A stretch of DNA of 35,897 nucleotides from a virus, in IMG/VR virus record IMGVR_UViG_3300044678_001681, positions 1 through 35,897 of that record. One strand, given 5' to 3'. Below the pieces are notes generated by a model. It was not told where the DNA came from. It saw only the letters and a list, made by a program, of their open reading frames with translations, and made no database searches. Numbering within the stretch: position 1 is the first letter of the stretch; each line of letters begins with the position of its first letter. Position numbers and translations under genes: made by a program. Positions 30,470-35,882 of this stretch are shown here, one piece after another.

Positions 30470-30867
30470 GCTGCCAGGCGCGGGCCGGCCGTACGCTCGG
30501 TGCGCTCGATCCGCTCGGCGAGCCGTGACATAGTCTTGGCGGCCTCGATGTATTCGCGCTGCAGCTTGGCGCGTTCGTCTTCCGGTTCAACGGGCTGCGG
30601 TGCGGAGTAGCCGCAGCCCGTTGTGATGTAGTCCATGGCGGCGTGCGCGTTGGCCTTGCGACCCTCGGCCAATAACCACATGATGTGCTCTGGCGTGAGG
30701 TGTTCTCGCCGGTCCGGGTTCAGACAGTCGGACAGCCATCGCCCCGCGTGGTCGGCGGGCAGTTCCGGGCGCATGCGGGTGCCCACCTGCTTCATGCCGC
30801 CCAGCGCCGCCACCAGCTCGCGCAGTGCATCGTTGATGGATTCATGGAACAGCGCGGGTTGATTCAT
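30466..30867 (-). CDS. CII-like phage regulatory protein
   Basis: A 133-aa protein with the start ALFHESINDALRELVAALGG, then RWLSDCLNPDRREHLTPEHI and a C-terminal charged helix (EDERAKLQREYIEAAKTMSR). This matches the phage regulatory CII family of P2/186-like and related temperate phages, which influence the lysis-lysogeny choice. It sits downstream of a Cro-like HTH gene but behind a terminator, so it probably has its own promoter in 30868-30919. Three to four GTCCGA-type half sites lie immediately before its start. Confidence 0.75.
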   Translation of the reverse strand: MNQPALFHESINDALRELVAALGGMKQVGTRMRPELPADHAGRWLSDCLNPDRREHLTPEHIMWLLAEGRKANAHAAMDYITTGCGYSAPQPVEPEDERAKLQREYIEAAKTMSRLAERIERTERTAGPRLAA

Positions 30868-30905
30868 GTCCGACCCCTTCCGATATTGTCGGACGCCGTC
30901 GGACA
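30867..30905. promoter_or_regulatory. TGTCGGA half-site cluster upstream of the CII-like gene
   Basis: TCCGATA-T-TGTCGGA (30879-30893) is a near palindrome. Further half sites are TGTCCGAC (30867-30874) and GTCGGACA (30898-30905). TGTCGGA is the same 7-mer that forms the palindrome upstream of intI. A shared regulator is possible; the spacing differs (1 nt against 5 nt). Confidence 0.4.
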
Positions 30906-30919
30906 GACGGCGGCCGGAT

Positions 30920-30954
30920 AAAAAAATAGGCTGTAGCCCTATGGACTACAGCCT
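30920..30954 (-). terminator. Rho-independent terminator after the Cro-like gene
   Basis: On the minus strand, AGGCTGTAG and CTACAGCCT form a perfect 9-bp stem with a 9-nt loop, followed by A and a run of six T residues. It would stop transcription from the Cro-like gene before the CII-like gene unless an antiterminator acts. Confidence 0.85.
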
Positions 30955-30961
30955 GAACTAC

Positions 30962-31168
30962 CTATGCCGCTTGTTTCTGCTCGATCCCGTTGAAGTAATC
31001 GGACAGCTTCTGGATCGAATGCACCGACGGCTCTTTGATCAGGCCCTGGGCGATCTTGGTCAGGGTGGAGAACGGCACGCCGGACTCGGCAGCCACCTTG
31101 CGCTGGGGCACGCGCCGTGAGCGCAATTGCGCCATCACGAAGTCATACATCGGTGTATTGGTATCCAT
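30962..31168 (-). CDS. Cro-like helix-turn-helix regulator (68 aa)
   Basis: A short DNA-binding protein with VPQRKVAAESGVPFSTLTKI (about 20-39) as the helix-turn-helix. It is divergent from the CI-like gene, with the shared operator between them, as in a Cro/CI switch. The ATG at 31168 falls 9 nt after the -10 of the leftward promoter, so the mRNA is nearly leaderless. A terminator follows. It may repress the CI-like promoter and favour lytic growth. Confidence 0.78.
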   Translation of the reverse strand: MDTNTPMYDFVMAQLRSRRVPQRKVAAESGVPFSTLTKIAQGLIKEPSVHSIQKLSDYFNGIEQKQAA

Positions 31169-31176
31169 GGACGGGC

Positions 31177-31205
31177 ACTCTAAACCCATTTATGGGTTTG
31201 TGCAA
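31177..31205 (-). promoter_or_regulatory. Leftward early promoter with repressor operator
   Basis: On the minus strand, TTGCAC (31205-31200) and TAGAGT (31182-31177) are spaced 17 nt. The palindrome AAACCCAT-TT-ATGGGTTT (31182-31199) fills the spacer, the standard position for a phage repressor operator. A rightward promoter for the CI-like gene (TTGTGC at 31198, TTTTAT at 31220) overlaps the operator edge. Confidence 0.75.
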
Positions 31206-31243
31206 TACCCACCGCTGGATTTTTATCTGCGGACAATCCTAAT

Positions 31244-31642
31244 ATGGACATTACCAAGACAATAGCCGCCAACCTCGGCGCCTGGATGGACACCACTCCG
31301 GCGCTCGACACCCTGAAGAAGGTAGCCGCCAAGTCGGGTGTCGGATTTGGTACGGTGCAGCGCGCCCGTAATGGGGACGGCAACACCACGATCCAGAATC
31401 TGACCGCCATCGCGCGCGCCTTCCGGCGCCGCCCGGAGGATTTGCTGCTGAATGTTGACTATTCCACCGATGCCAATGTGAAGCGACTGACCGCCTGCGA
31501 ACCCGAGCCGCAGGCGCCCCTGATCGCGGAACTGGTCGCCATAGCCGAGCGCATGAGCGAACGCGGCCAGGCGCAGTTGATCGAGCGGGCGGAAATGCTG
31601 GCGCAGAAATATCCGAAGGCCAAAGCAAACCGTTTCAGTTGA
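31244..31642 (+). CDS. CI-like repressor without peptidase domain
   Basis: A 132-aa protein with an N-terminal helix-turn-helix (LKKVAAKSGVGFGTVQRARN, then TIQNLTAIARAFRRRPEDLL, about 23-68). The helical C-terminus (LIAELVAIAERMSERGQAQL) is probably for oligomerisation. There is no S24 self-cleaving domain, so induction by RecA would need another route such as an antirepressor. It is divergent from the Cro-like gene and next to the AAACCCAT operator, which recurs at 32472. Proposed keeper of lysogeny. Confidence 0.82.
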   Translation: MDITKTIAANLGAWMDTTPALDTLKKVAAKSGVGFGTVQRARNGDGNTTIQNLTAIARAFRRRPEDLLLNVDYSTDANVKRLTACEPEPQAPLIAELVAIAERMSERGQAQLIERAEMLAQKYPKAKANRFS

Positions 31643-31784
31643 TCCTTTTCCCGGAATTACCGCACCGCGCGATGCTATCGAAAAAGCATAAATATGACAA
31701 TATCACTAAGGCGATATGTTCACATTCGGCTCGCGGGGGCGCACACTATAGCCATCCCATTCCCGCCAATGAAAGCGAGTGCCC

Positions 31785-32234
31785 ATGAAATTGTTTTCCC
31801 TCCTGATTGCGGCCCTGCTGTTGGCCGGCTGCGCCTCCACCGTCACGCGCGCTACACCGGAAGCGCTGCGCTCCGCGCCGGGATCGACGCTGCGCATCGT
31901 ATCGCCCAAGCCCTATGATTTGGCCTATCGCAAGACGCTGGACCAGATGAAGTCCTGCTACGAGCGCAAGCTCGGCCTGACGGGATCGGCGCAGACGACG
32001 GTGTGGGGCGACAAATCAGCGAAAGAGGCGCAAGTCTCGCTGGCGTTTTCGTCGTTATTCAATTACCGGATTTTTTCCACCATCCTACTGGTGCCAGAAG
32101 CCGGCGGCACCGCGGTAACGCTCTACAGCGCCGGCGAGCAGCCGCCCCCGGCGCTTGTTTCTGCACTGAAGACGTGGCTGCTCGACGACGGCGCCGGCTG
32201 TCCCGGCGACACCCAAACCCAGGAGGCAAAATGA
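31785..32234 (+). CDS. Lipoprotein (149 aa), possible moron
   Basis: Signal peptide MKLFSLLIAALLLAGCAS with lipobox LAGC at about residue 13-16. The mature part is beta-rich (LRIVSPKPYDLAYRKTLDQM, then AQVSLAFSSLFNYRIFSTIL). Located just after the repressor gene and co-directional with it, so it may be expressed in the lysogen, as lysogenic-conversion lipoproteins are. Superinfection exclusion is one plausible role, unproven. The start at 31785 was chosen over GTG 6 nt upstream. Overlaps the next gene by 4 nt. Confidence 0.75.
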   Translation: MKLFSLLIAALLLAGCASTVTRATPEALRSAPGSTLRIVSPKPYDLAYRKTLDQMKSCYERKLGLTGSAQTTVWGDKSAKEAQVSLAFSSLFNYRIFSTILLVPEAGGTAVTLYSAGEQPPPALVSALKTWLLDDGAGCPGDTQTQEAK

Positions 32235-32416
32235 TTCCCACCATCGGCATTATGCTGGCCGCGTACATTTTTACGCGCATGGTTGAACTGGTCGACAAAA
32301 AAGAGGTACGCATGGGCGTCAAGCTGTTCGCCGTGCTGACCTTGCTAATCACTGTGATGTGCGCGGCCTCGCTCCTATTGAGCGGGTCCGGCGATCTCGG
32401 CGGCCGAATCCGCTAG
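32231..32416 (+). CDS. Small membrane protein (61 aa)
   Basis: Two transmembrane segments (about 3-18 and 30-50) separated by a charged loop (VELVDKKEVRMG). AGGAGG lies 4-10 nt before the ATG at 32231, a very strong Shine-Dalgarno sequence, and the start overlaps the lipoprotein stop (ATGA). It probably acts with the lipoprotein in the cell envelope. Ends in front of a terminator. Confidence 0.7.
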   Translation: MIPTIGIMLAAYIFTRMVELVDKKEVRMGVKLFAVLTLLITVMCAASLLLSGSGDLGGRIR

Positions 32417-32435
32417 ACCATCCCACGCCAGAAAC

Positions 32436-32463
32436 AGCCCGTCCAGACGGCGGGCTTTCTTTT
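32436..32463 (+). terminator. Terminator of the repressor-lipoprotein operon
   Basis: AGCCCG and CGGGCT (32436-32441, 32451-32456), with further pairing of GTC to GAC inside, followed by TTTCTTTT. A Rho-independent terminator that separates the repressor operon from the next promoter. Confidence 0.8.
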
Positions 32464-32471
32464 CGGCAAAT

Positions 32472-32516
32472 AAACCCATTTACGGGTTGACACAGCTACC
32501 CATTCATGGATAATAC
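32472..32516 (+). promoter_or_regulatory. Rightward early promoter with repressor operators
   Basis: TTGACA (32487-32492) and TAATAC (32511-32516), spacer 18, is the best sigma70-like promoter I found in the window. AAACCCATTTACGGGTT (32472-32488) overlaps the -35 and a second, weaker relative ACCCATTCATGGAT (32498-32511) lies in the spacer. Both resemble the switch operator at 31182. This promoter leads into five small genes and then the integron array. Confidence 0.8.
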
Positions 32517-32520
32517 GCCC

Positions 32521-32964
32521 ATGCCCACCCCAATCCCGCCCACCACCGCCGAGCTGCGCGCCGCGTTCAATCGCGCCGCATGGACGCAGGACACCGCCGC
32601 CCGGACCGATACCTGGGACCGCGACATCAGCCACCGGACCTACTGCCACATCGCCCAATACGAAGGCACCGATCGCTATTGCTGGCAGGCCGTCCATGGC
32701 GACTATCGACTGTCCGGCATCGAACCCGGCCGCGAAGCCGCCATGGCGCAAGCCGACGCCACCATGGCGCTGCCGCTGGACGAATTCAACGCGCAAGTAT
32801 CCGCCGCCATCAAAGAAACCATGGCGGACCTCGAACGCAAGCTGCTGAACATAGATCCCACAGCAGCCCTGCTGCCCGGCTACCACATCGGGTTTCAAGA
32901 CGGCATTGCCCACGCCCGCCGCCTCGTCGGCGAAGCCCTCGACCTCGGCGAAGTCAGCGCATGA
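32521..32964 (+). CDS. Unknown 147-aa early protein
   Basis: The first gene of the rightward operon. It contains PPTTAELRAAFNRAAWTQDT at the N-terminus, then a WDRDISHRTYCHIAQYEGTD region and a C-terminal helical part. I recognise no family. The ATG at 32521 is 5 nt from the -10 box, so translation would be leaderless; an ATG at 32506 overlaps the -10 and is excluded. A 44-bp stretch of its N-terminus is duplicated in the next gene. Confidence 0.7.
   Translation: MPTPIPPTTAELRAAFNRAAWTQDTAARTDTWDRDISHRTYCHIAQYEGTDRYCWQAVHGDYRLSGIEPGREAAMAQADATMALPLDEFNAQVSAAIKETMADLERKLLNIDPTAALLPGYHIGFQDGIAHARRLVGEALDLGEVSA
32535..32578 (+). repeat. 44-bp direct repeat, copy 1
   Basis: Identical to 32975-33018. 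Encodes the PPTTAELRAAFNRA segment at the N-terminus of two consecutive genes, indicating a recent partial gene duplication or recombination. Confidence 0.92.
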
Positions 32965-33149
32965 CCCCCATCGACCCGCCCACCACCGCCGAGCTGCGCG
33001 CCGCGTTCAATCGCGCCGGGCTGCTGCACCTGCGCGGCTGGACCTTCGCCCGCGCGATCGCCGCCCCGCTGGTTGCCTGGTCGCTGGAAAAGTCCGCGCT
33101 GGCGGCACGGCGAACCCACCACTACCCGGCGCAACCGCGCCTTATCTGA
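32961..33149 (+). CDS. Unknown 62-aa protein with duplicated N-terminus
   Basis: Its first 20 residues (TPIDPPTTAELRAAFNRAG) repeat the start of the previous gene; the remainder (RGWTFARAIAAPLVAWSLEK) is different and mildly hydrophobic. Overlaps the previous stop by 4 nt. May be a diverged paralogue truncated or refitted after the 44-bp exchange. Unknown role. Confidence 0.6.
   Translation: MTPIDPPTTAELRAAFNRAGLLHLRGWTFARAIAAPLVAWSLEKSALAARRTHHYPAQPRLI
32975..33018 (+). repeat. 44-bp direct repeat, copy 2
   Basis: Exact copy of 32535-32578. Confidence 0.92.
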
Positions 33150-33159
33150 AGGAGCAGAC

Positions 33160-33432
33160 GTGAACAAATACGCCATCCGCTTCATCCACAACGGCAAGAG
33201 CCGCACCTACATCGTGAACGACATCGGCAGCGTCGACGCCATCTGCACCGCGCTGGATCTGCTGGAATCCGATGTGCCTGACATCAAGAGCTGCATCGGT
33301 CTGGCCGTGATCGCCAAGGCGTGGCCCGAAGGCGCGCACCTTGCCAACGAAGGCGAAGGCCCGGTGATCGACACCACGCGCCAGCCGCTGCGGCTGGTGC
33401 CCGAACGCGACGCCGCGTTGGAGGCGGCATGA
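33160..33432 (+). CDS. Unknown 90-aa early protein
   Basis: GTG start at 33160, preceded by AAGGAGCAGAC. A mixed alpha/beta sequence (YAIRFIHNGKSRTYIVNDIG, then DAICTALDLLESDVPDIKSC) without known motif. Probably a small host-takeover or accessory protein, as is usual in early operons. Overlaps the next gene (ATGA). Confidence 0.7.
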   Translation: MNKYAIRFIHNGKSRTYIVNDIGSVDAICTALDLLESDVPDIKSCIGLAVIAKAWPEGAHLANEGEGPVIDTTRQPLRLVPERDAALEAA

Positions 33433-33713
33433 CGCGCGAGGAACTCACCTTCAACCTCCGGGCCCTGGGCGGCGCGCTGGCGCTGATCGCCCTGGCGCTG
33501 GGCGCGCAGGGCCTGCTCGACCGCATCGAGCGTGACACCGAAGACCGCATCGCCTATCGGAAGTGGGTCGCCGACGCCTGCATCCCGTCGCCTGGCGAAT
33601 CCGCCATCGCCATCCACGACGGCCAGCGGCTGCGCTGCACCATCTACAGCCAGCGCGGCTACGGCCTCGCCACTGAAGTCGTCAGCGCCGCCGTCATGGA
33701 AGTACCGCTGTGA
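33429..33713 (+). CDS. Membrane-anchored 94-aa protein
   Basis: One transmembrane segment (about 12-29, ALGGALALIALALGAQGL) followed by a charged part with two Cys (DACIPSPGES and LRCTIYS) that could be disulfide-bonded in the periplasm. Overlaps both neighbours by 4 nt. Unknown role. Confidence 0.7.
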   Translation: MTREELTFNLRALGGALALIALALGAQGLLDRIERDTEDRIAYRKWVADACIPSPGESAIAIHDGQRLRCTIYSQRGYGLATEVVSAAVMEVPL

Positions 33714-33994
33714 AAGCTGACGTCAAACCCCAGAGCAAGGCCGCCGGCGCAGGACCTCACGAATGGACGCCGCTCAATACCAAGCGCGCAGGCGTGGCAC
33801 TGCGCGCACCCGCACGAGCCAGCGGCCCCGCCGCACCCCTTTCGACGCCCAAGCCAGGCGCCAACGATATCGAGACAGCTACGCTCGGTAAGCCCCAGCG
33901 GGCGGTGGGCTCGTCAACACCCGCAGCAGGCGATCCCCTCGACCGTAGTGTTCGGCCACACTCGGCCGAGAAAGGACAAAGACATGAAGTTTGA
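33710..33994 (+). CDS. Low-complexity Ala/Pro-rich 94-aa reading frame
   Basis: Starts with GTG in the overlap GTGA and runs past the first cassette boundary into the start of the next gene. It is rich in Ala, Pro, Gly and Arg, with no predicted fold. It may be a real gene whose 3' end was altered by cassette insertion at about 33950, or only an open frame in GC-rich DNA. Confidence 0.4.
   Translation: MKADVKPQSKAAGAGPHEWTPLNTKRAGVALRAPARASGPAAPLSTPKPGANDIETATLGKPQRAVGSSTPAAGDPLDRSVRPHSAEKGQRHEV
33950..33956 (+). other. attI: Candidate attI core / left edge of array
   Basis: GTTCGGC at 33950-33956 equals the R' box of attC2 (34804-34810) and lies 28 nt before the first cassette gene. No paired attC arms are seen upstream, which fits attI, a simple site with one core box. 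Position is at the end of the array opposite to intI, as cassette polarity requires. Confidence 0.4.
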
Positions 33995-34409
33995 GATCAT
34001 CAACCCGAGCGACCCGTACACGATGACGGCCCCGGACCTCGAAGTGGCGGCGGTAGCGGTGTCGCTGCTCGGCGATGGCAAGTACCCGCTGAAAGGTGTT
34101 GGCGGTGATGCCGGCCAGGACGTGCCGCCCTTCTTGTTTGGCGGCCACGACGAATGGTTTGCCTCGAAATTCGGGATGAACTACGAGGCCACCGCAGAGC
34201 ATGTGCTGAACCACAGGGCGGGAGAGCTGGCCGAGACGTTGGACAGCGTGACCCTCGGGCGGGAGCAGCGTTCGTCGCTGAACGACATTGGCGGACTAGC
34301 TCGAATCCTGTCAACTGCGGTGCGGCGTCATGTGGGGCCGACGGTTGAGGTAACCCGGCTGGCGCAGGTTCATCGCGCCAGTCCGGTGAGCGAAGCGAAC
34401 GAAGGTTGA
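33984..34409 (+). CDS. Cassette C1 gene, unknown 141-aa protein
   Basis: MKFEIINPSDPYTMTAPDLE start, then a mixed fold with LFGGHDEWFASKFG and a helical C-terminus. I recall similar short phage proteins beginning FEIINPSDPYTM, function unknown. The ATG at 33984 has AGAAAGGA upstream; an earlier GTG start at 33948 would include the putative attI core. The C-terminus is encoded by attC1 (34348-34411), so the end of the protein may be a cassette by-product. First gene after the candidate attI. Confidence 0.7.
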   Translation: MKFEIINPSDPYTMTAPDLEVAAVAVSLLGDGKYPLKGVGGDAGQDVPPFLFGGHDEWFASKFGMNYEATAEHVLNHRAGELAETLDSVTLGREQRSSLNDIGGLARILSTAVRRHVGPTVEVTRLAQVHRASPVSEANEG

Positions 34410-34411
34410 CC
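34348..34411 (+). other. attC: attC1 recombination site
   Basis: R'' AGGTAAC (34348-34354) and R' GTTGACC (34405-34411). Arms CCGGCTGGCGC (34355-34365) and GCGCCAGTCCGG (34375-34386) pair fully with one extra T on the right arm, the expected extrahelical base. 64 bp. A cassette-type leader and gene follow. Confidence 0.78.
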
Positions 34412-34452
34412 GATGGGCTGGCCGGCTGGTGACAACGGAGAAAGGGCGAACG

Positions 34453-34758
34453 ATGGCACACGACGCACACGATTGGGAACGGCAGCGCCTGGGCGGGGAA
34501 ACGAACGCACCACGGAGCATAACGGAGCCGCTGATTTCGCAGGCGACCGGAAAGAAGATTGGCTGCGTGCAACACGACTGCGCCAAGTGCGAAACCGACG
34601 CCGAGGAAAGACGGCTGCTGGCCGCGCTGCTGCGCGAGTGGTACGAAATGTTTGCACACTGCCGGCGCGAAGGAACGGAAGGCGCGAACCTGATTGACCG
34701 GACTGCGCTGATGCTGCAAATGACCGATACGCTCAAGACGGCCAACCGTTTGACATGA
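34453..34758 (+). CDS. Cassette C2 gene, unknown 101-aa protein
   Basis: Contains the Cys/His segment CVQHDCAKCETDAEERR (about 37-53), which might bind a metal, and a helical Leu-rich part (LLAALLREWYEMFAHCRREG). The leader is ACGGAGAAAGGGCGAACG before the ATG at 34453. Bounded by attC1 and attC2. Not recognised. Confidence 0.7.
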   Translation: MAHDAHDWERQRLGGETNAPRSITEPLISQATGKKIGCVQHDCAKCETDAEERRLLAALLREWYEMFAHCRREGTEGANLIDRTALMLQMTDTLKTANRLT

Positions 34759-34810
34759 GGGGCGACGCGCGGCTTATTGCGCGGCGTCCCTCTCGATGGA
34801 TGGGTTCGGC
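34740..34810 (+). other. attC: attC2 recombination site
   Basis: R'' GGCCAAC (34740-34746) to R' GTTCGGC (34804-34810), 71 bp. Arms GAGGGGCGACGCGC and GCGCGGCGTCCCTC pair with two mismatched positions around a GGCTTATT loop. It overlaps the end of C2 and is followed by a variant of the dispersed motif (34814-34831) and by a Shine-Dalgarno leader. Confidence 0.78.
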
Positions 34811-34813
34811 GTC

Positions 34814-34831
34814 TTGCCGGAGCCGACTTTT
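34814..34831 (+). repeat. Variant dispersed motif after attC2
   Basis: TTGCCGGAGCCGACTTTT matches the dispersed core except for one base (GGAGCC for GGCGCC). It lies between attC2 and the C3 leader, the same relative place as the 95-110 copy after attC5. Confidence 0.55.
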
Positions 34832-34846
34832 GCAAGGAGAAGTGAA

Positions 34847-35056
34847 GTGACAACGATAGAAAAGCTGGTTGCGGCGGTACTCATTCCGATCTTCGCGTTC
34901 CTCGTGTACATGATGCTCGTGATGATGCCGGTGATGGCATACACCGAGGCCGAATGCCTGAGGAGCGGCTACCCGAAGGCGCACGTTACTGTAGGGCTGG
35001 AGCGCTACTGCTCGAATTTCGATGGCGCGGTAACTGTGCGGGTAACGAAACAGTGA
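34847..35056 (+). CDS. Cassette C3 gene, small membrane protein (69 aa)
   Basis: GTG start at 34847 behind AAGGAGA with ideal spacing; an upstream ATG in attC2 was rejected. One N-terminal transmembrane segment (about 5-28, LVAAVLIPIFAFLVYMMLVM) is followed by EAECLRSGYPKAHVTVGLER, then YCSNFDGAVTVRV. Two Cys in the probably periplasmic part may form a disulfide. I recall the C-terminal motif from short phage membrane proteins. Followed by attC3. Confidence 0.75.
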   Translation: MTTIEKLVAAVLIPIFAFLVYMMLVMMPVMAYTEAECLRSGYPKAHVTVGLERYCSNFDGAVTVRVTKQ

Positions 35057-35060
35057 TGAC

Positions 35061-35132
35061 GCCGGACGCAAAAAGTGAGCCGACGAGCGCGGCATTATCG
35101 CGCGATGTCGCGCCTGGAACGCAGGGTTAGAA
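35061..35132 (+). other. attC: attC3 recombination site
   Basis: R' GTTAGAA at 35126-35132 is clear. R'' is degenerate: GCCGGAC (35061-35067), or GGGTAAC further left at 35040. The inner stem pairs CGAC and GCGCG with CGCGC and GTCG, leaving unpaired G bases, around a GCATTAT loop. Moderate call. Confidence 0.65.
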
Positions 35133-35135
35133 CTC

Positions 35136-35429
35136 ATGGAGAAGCCTTACTACGGATGGGCGATCCGGTTGCCATACGAGTATGACGCAATGGCCGGGGT
35201 GCTGTTCTGGACATCCCCGCCGCCGCACTGTGCCGCGATTCGCACAGCGGTATTTGAAACGAGGCGTGAGGCGCGCGAGGCAAAGAAGCGGTGCCCGGCA
35301 GGTAGCAAGGTAGTGCATGTCAAGGTGACTATCTCCGAGACTGCGATGAGTTCTAACGCAAAAGCTGTGGGGCTGGACGCCGCAGGCGGACAGTCCCACA
35401 CGAGCGACGGGTTGTGCCCCGGCGATTGA
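35136..35429 (+). CDS. Cassette C4 gene, unknown 97-aa protein
   Basis: Starts only 4 nt after R' of attC3, so it lacks the leader of the other cassettes; GGTTAGAAC precedes the ATG at 35136. The N-terminal two thirds (YGWAIRLPYEYDAMAGVLFW, then REAREAKKRCPAGSKVVHVK) look like a small alpha/beta protein. The last 26 residues are encoded by attC4 and are probably not conserved. Not recognised. Confidence 0.65.
   Translation: MEKPYYGWAIRLPYEYDAMAGVLFWTSPPPHCAAIRTAVFETRREAREAKKRCPAGSKVVHVKVTISETAMSSNAKAVGLDAAGGQSHTSDGLCPGD
35351..35417 (+). other. attC: attC4 recombination site
   Basis: TTCTAAC (35351-35357) to GTTGTGC (35411-35417), 67 bp. The arms TGTGGGGCTG and CAGTCCCACA pair with one mismatch, and an inner CGCC-GCA-GGCG hairpin closes the stem. 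TTCTAAC is the exact complement of the attC3 R' box GTTAGAA. It lies inside the C4 reading frame. Confidence 0.8.
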
Positions 35430-35441
35430 ACGGAGAACGAA

Positions 35442-35882
35442 ATGCAGCAATGCGAGCGACTGCGAAAGCACAACCGCTGGAGGCGCGGCGACAAGCGCCT
35501 GAAGATGCCAGACCCGAAAGAACTCGGGGAACTGATCGACGGCGTGGCCGACCGGCTGGAAGTGCTGGAGCGCGAACACACGGAGTTTTTCGACCGCTGG
35601 CACGATGAGCGGCGGAAGCGAGAGAAGCTGGCGTACGACGTTGAGCGGTGTTATCGGATGCTGCTATCGGAGCCAGACACGAAGGGCGCACTTTTCAAGG
35701 CCGAAAACATCCTGCGCGAGGCGCTGGGCGACCAGAAAGTCGGCGCTGGCGGGACGGCACCCGAGGGGCACAACGTGCTAGCTGACCGGCCTGCCGCGCC
35801 TCTTGCGGCAGGTCCAGCGACCGAAGGGAGCGAGGTCGAGCGCCGGGTTGGGGGTCGCCGTCTCGCCGGCGCCGACTTTTGA
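35442..35882 (+). CDS. Cassette C5 gene, coiled-coil-like 146-aa protein
   Basis: The leader CGGAGAACGAA precedes the ATG at 35442. A basic N-terminus (RLRKHNRWRRGDKRLK) is followed by a long helical region, heptad-like (LGELIDGVADRLEVLEREHT, then RRKREKLAYDVERCYRMLLS), and a helix ending at about residue 97. The remaining 50 residues come from the dispersed motif (KVGAGGTA), attC5 and the inverted motif, with no stop until just after. The real functional protein is probably the first 100 residues. On the circle the frame ends at window position 112. Confidence 0.7.
   Translation: MQQCERLRKHNRWRRGDKRLKMPDPKELGELIDGVADRLEVLEREHTEFFDRWHDERRKREKLAYDVERCYRMLLSEPDTKGALFKAENILREALGDQKVGAGGTAPEGHNVLADRPAAPLAAGPATEGSEVERRVGGRRLAGADF
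35735..35760 (+). repeat. Dispersed motif copy before attC5 (inverted)
   Basis: AAAGTCGGCGCTGGCGGGAC (35737-35756), inverted relative to 35865-35880. The two copies bracket attC5. Encodes KVGAGGT in C5. Confidence 0.65.
35768..35853 (+). other. attC: attC5 recombination site at the contig junction
   Basis: R'' GCACAAC (35768-35774) to R' GTTGGGG (35847-35853; same as 77-83), 86 bp. The inner stem CCTGCCGC and GCGGCAGG is perfect around a GCCTCTT loop; outer pairing is looser. At the left end of the window the same site begins with t, so R'' there would end TAAC as in attC6 (GCATAAC). The site is longer than the others, with an extra GAAGGGAGCGAGGTCGAG segment. Confidence 0.7.

Noticed and set aside
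30159-30590. 143-codon - strand frame in the CII-like region
   Set aside because: Overlaps the CII-like gene and the 59-aa gene in a different frame and has a Pro/Ser/His-rich shadow composition.
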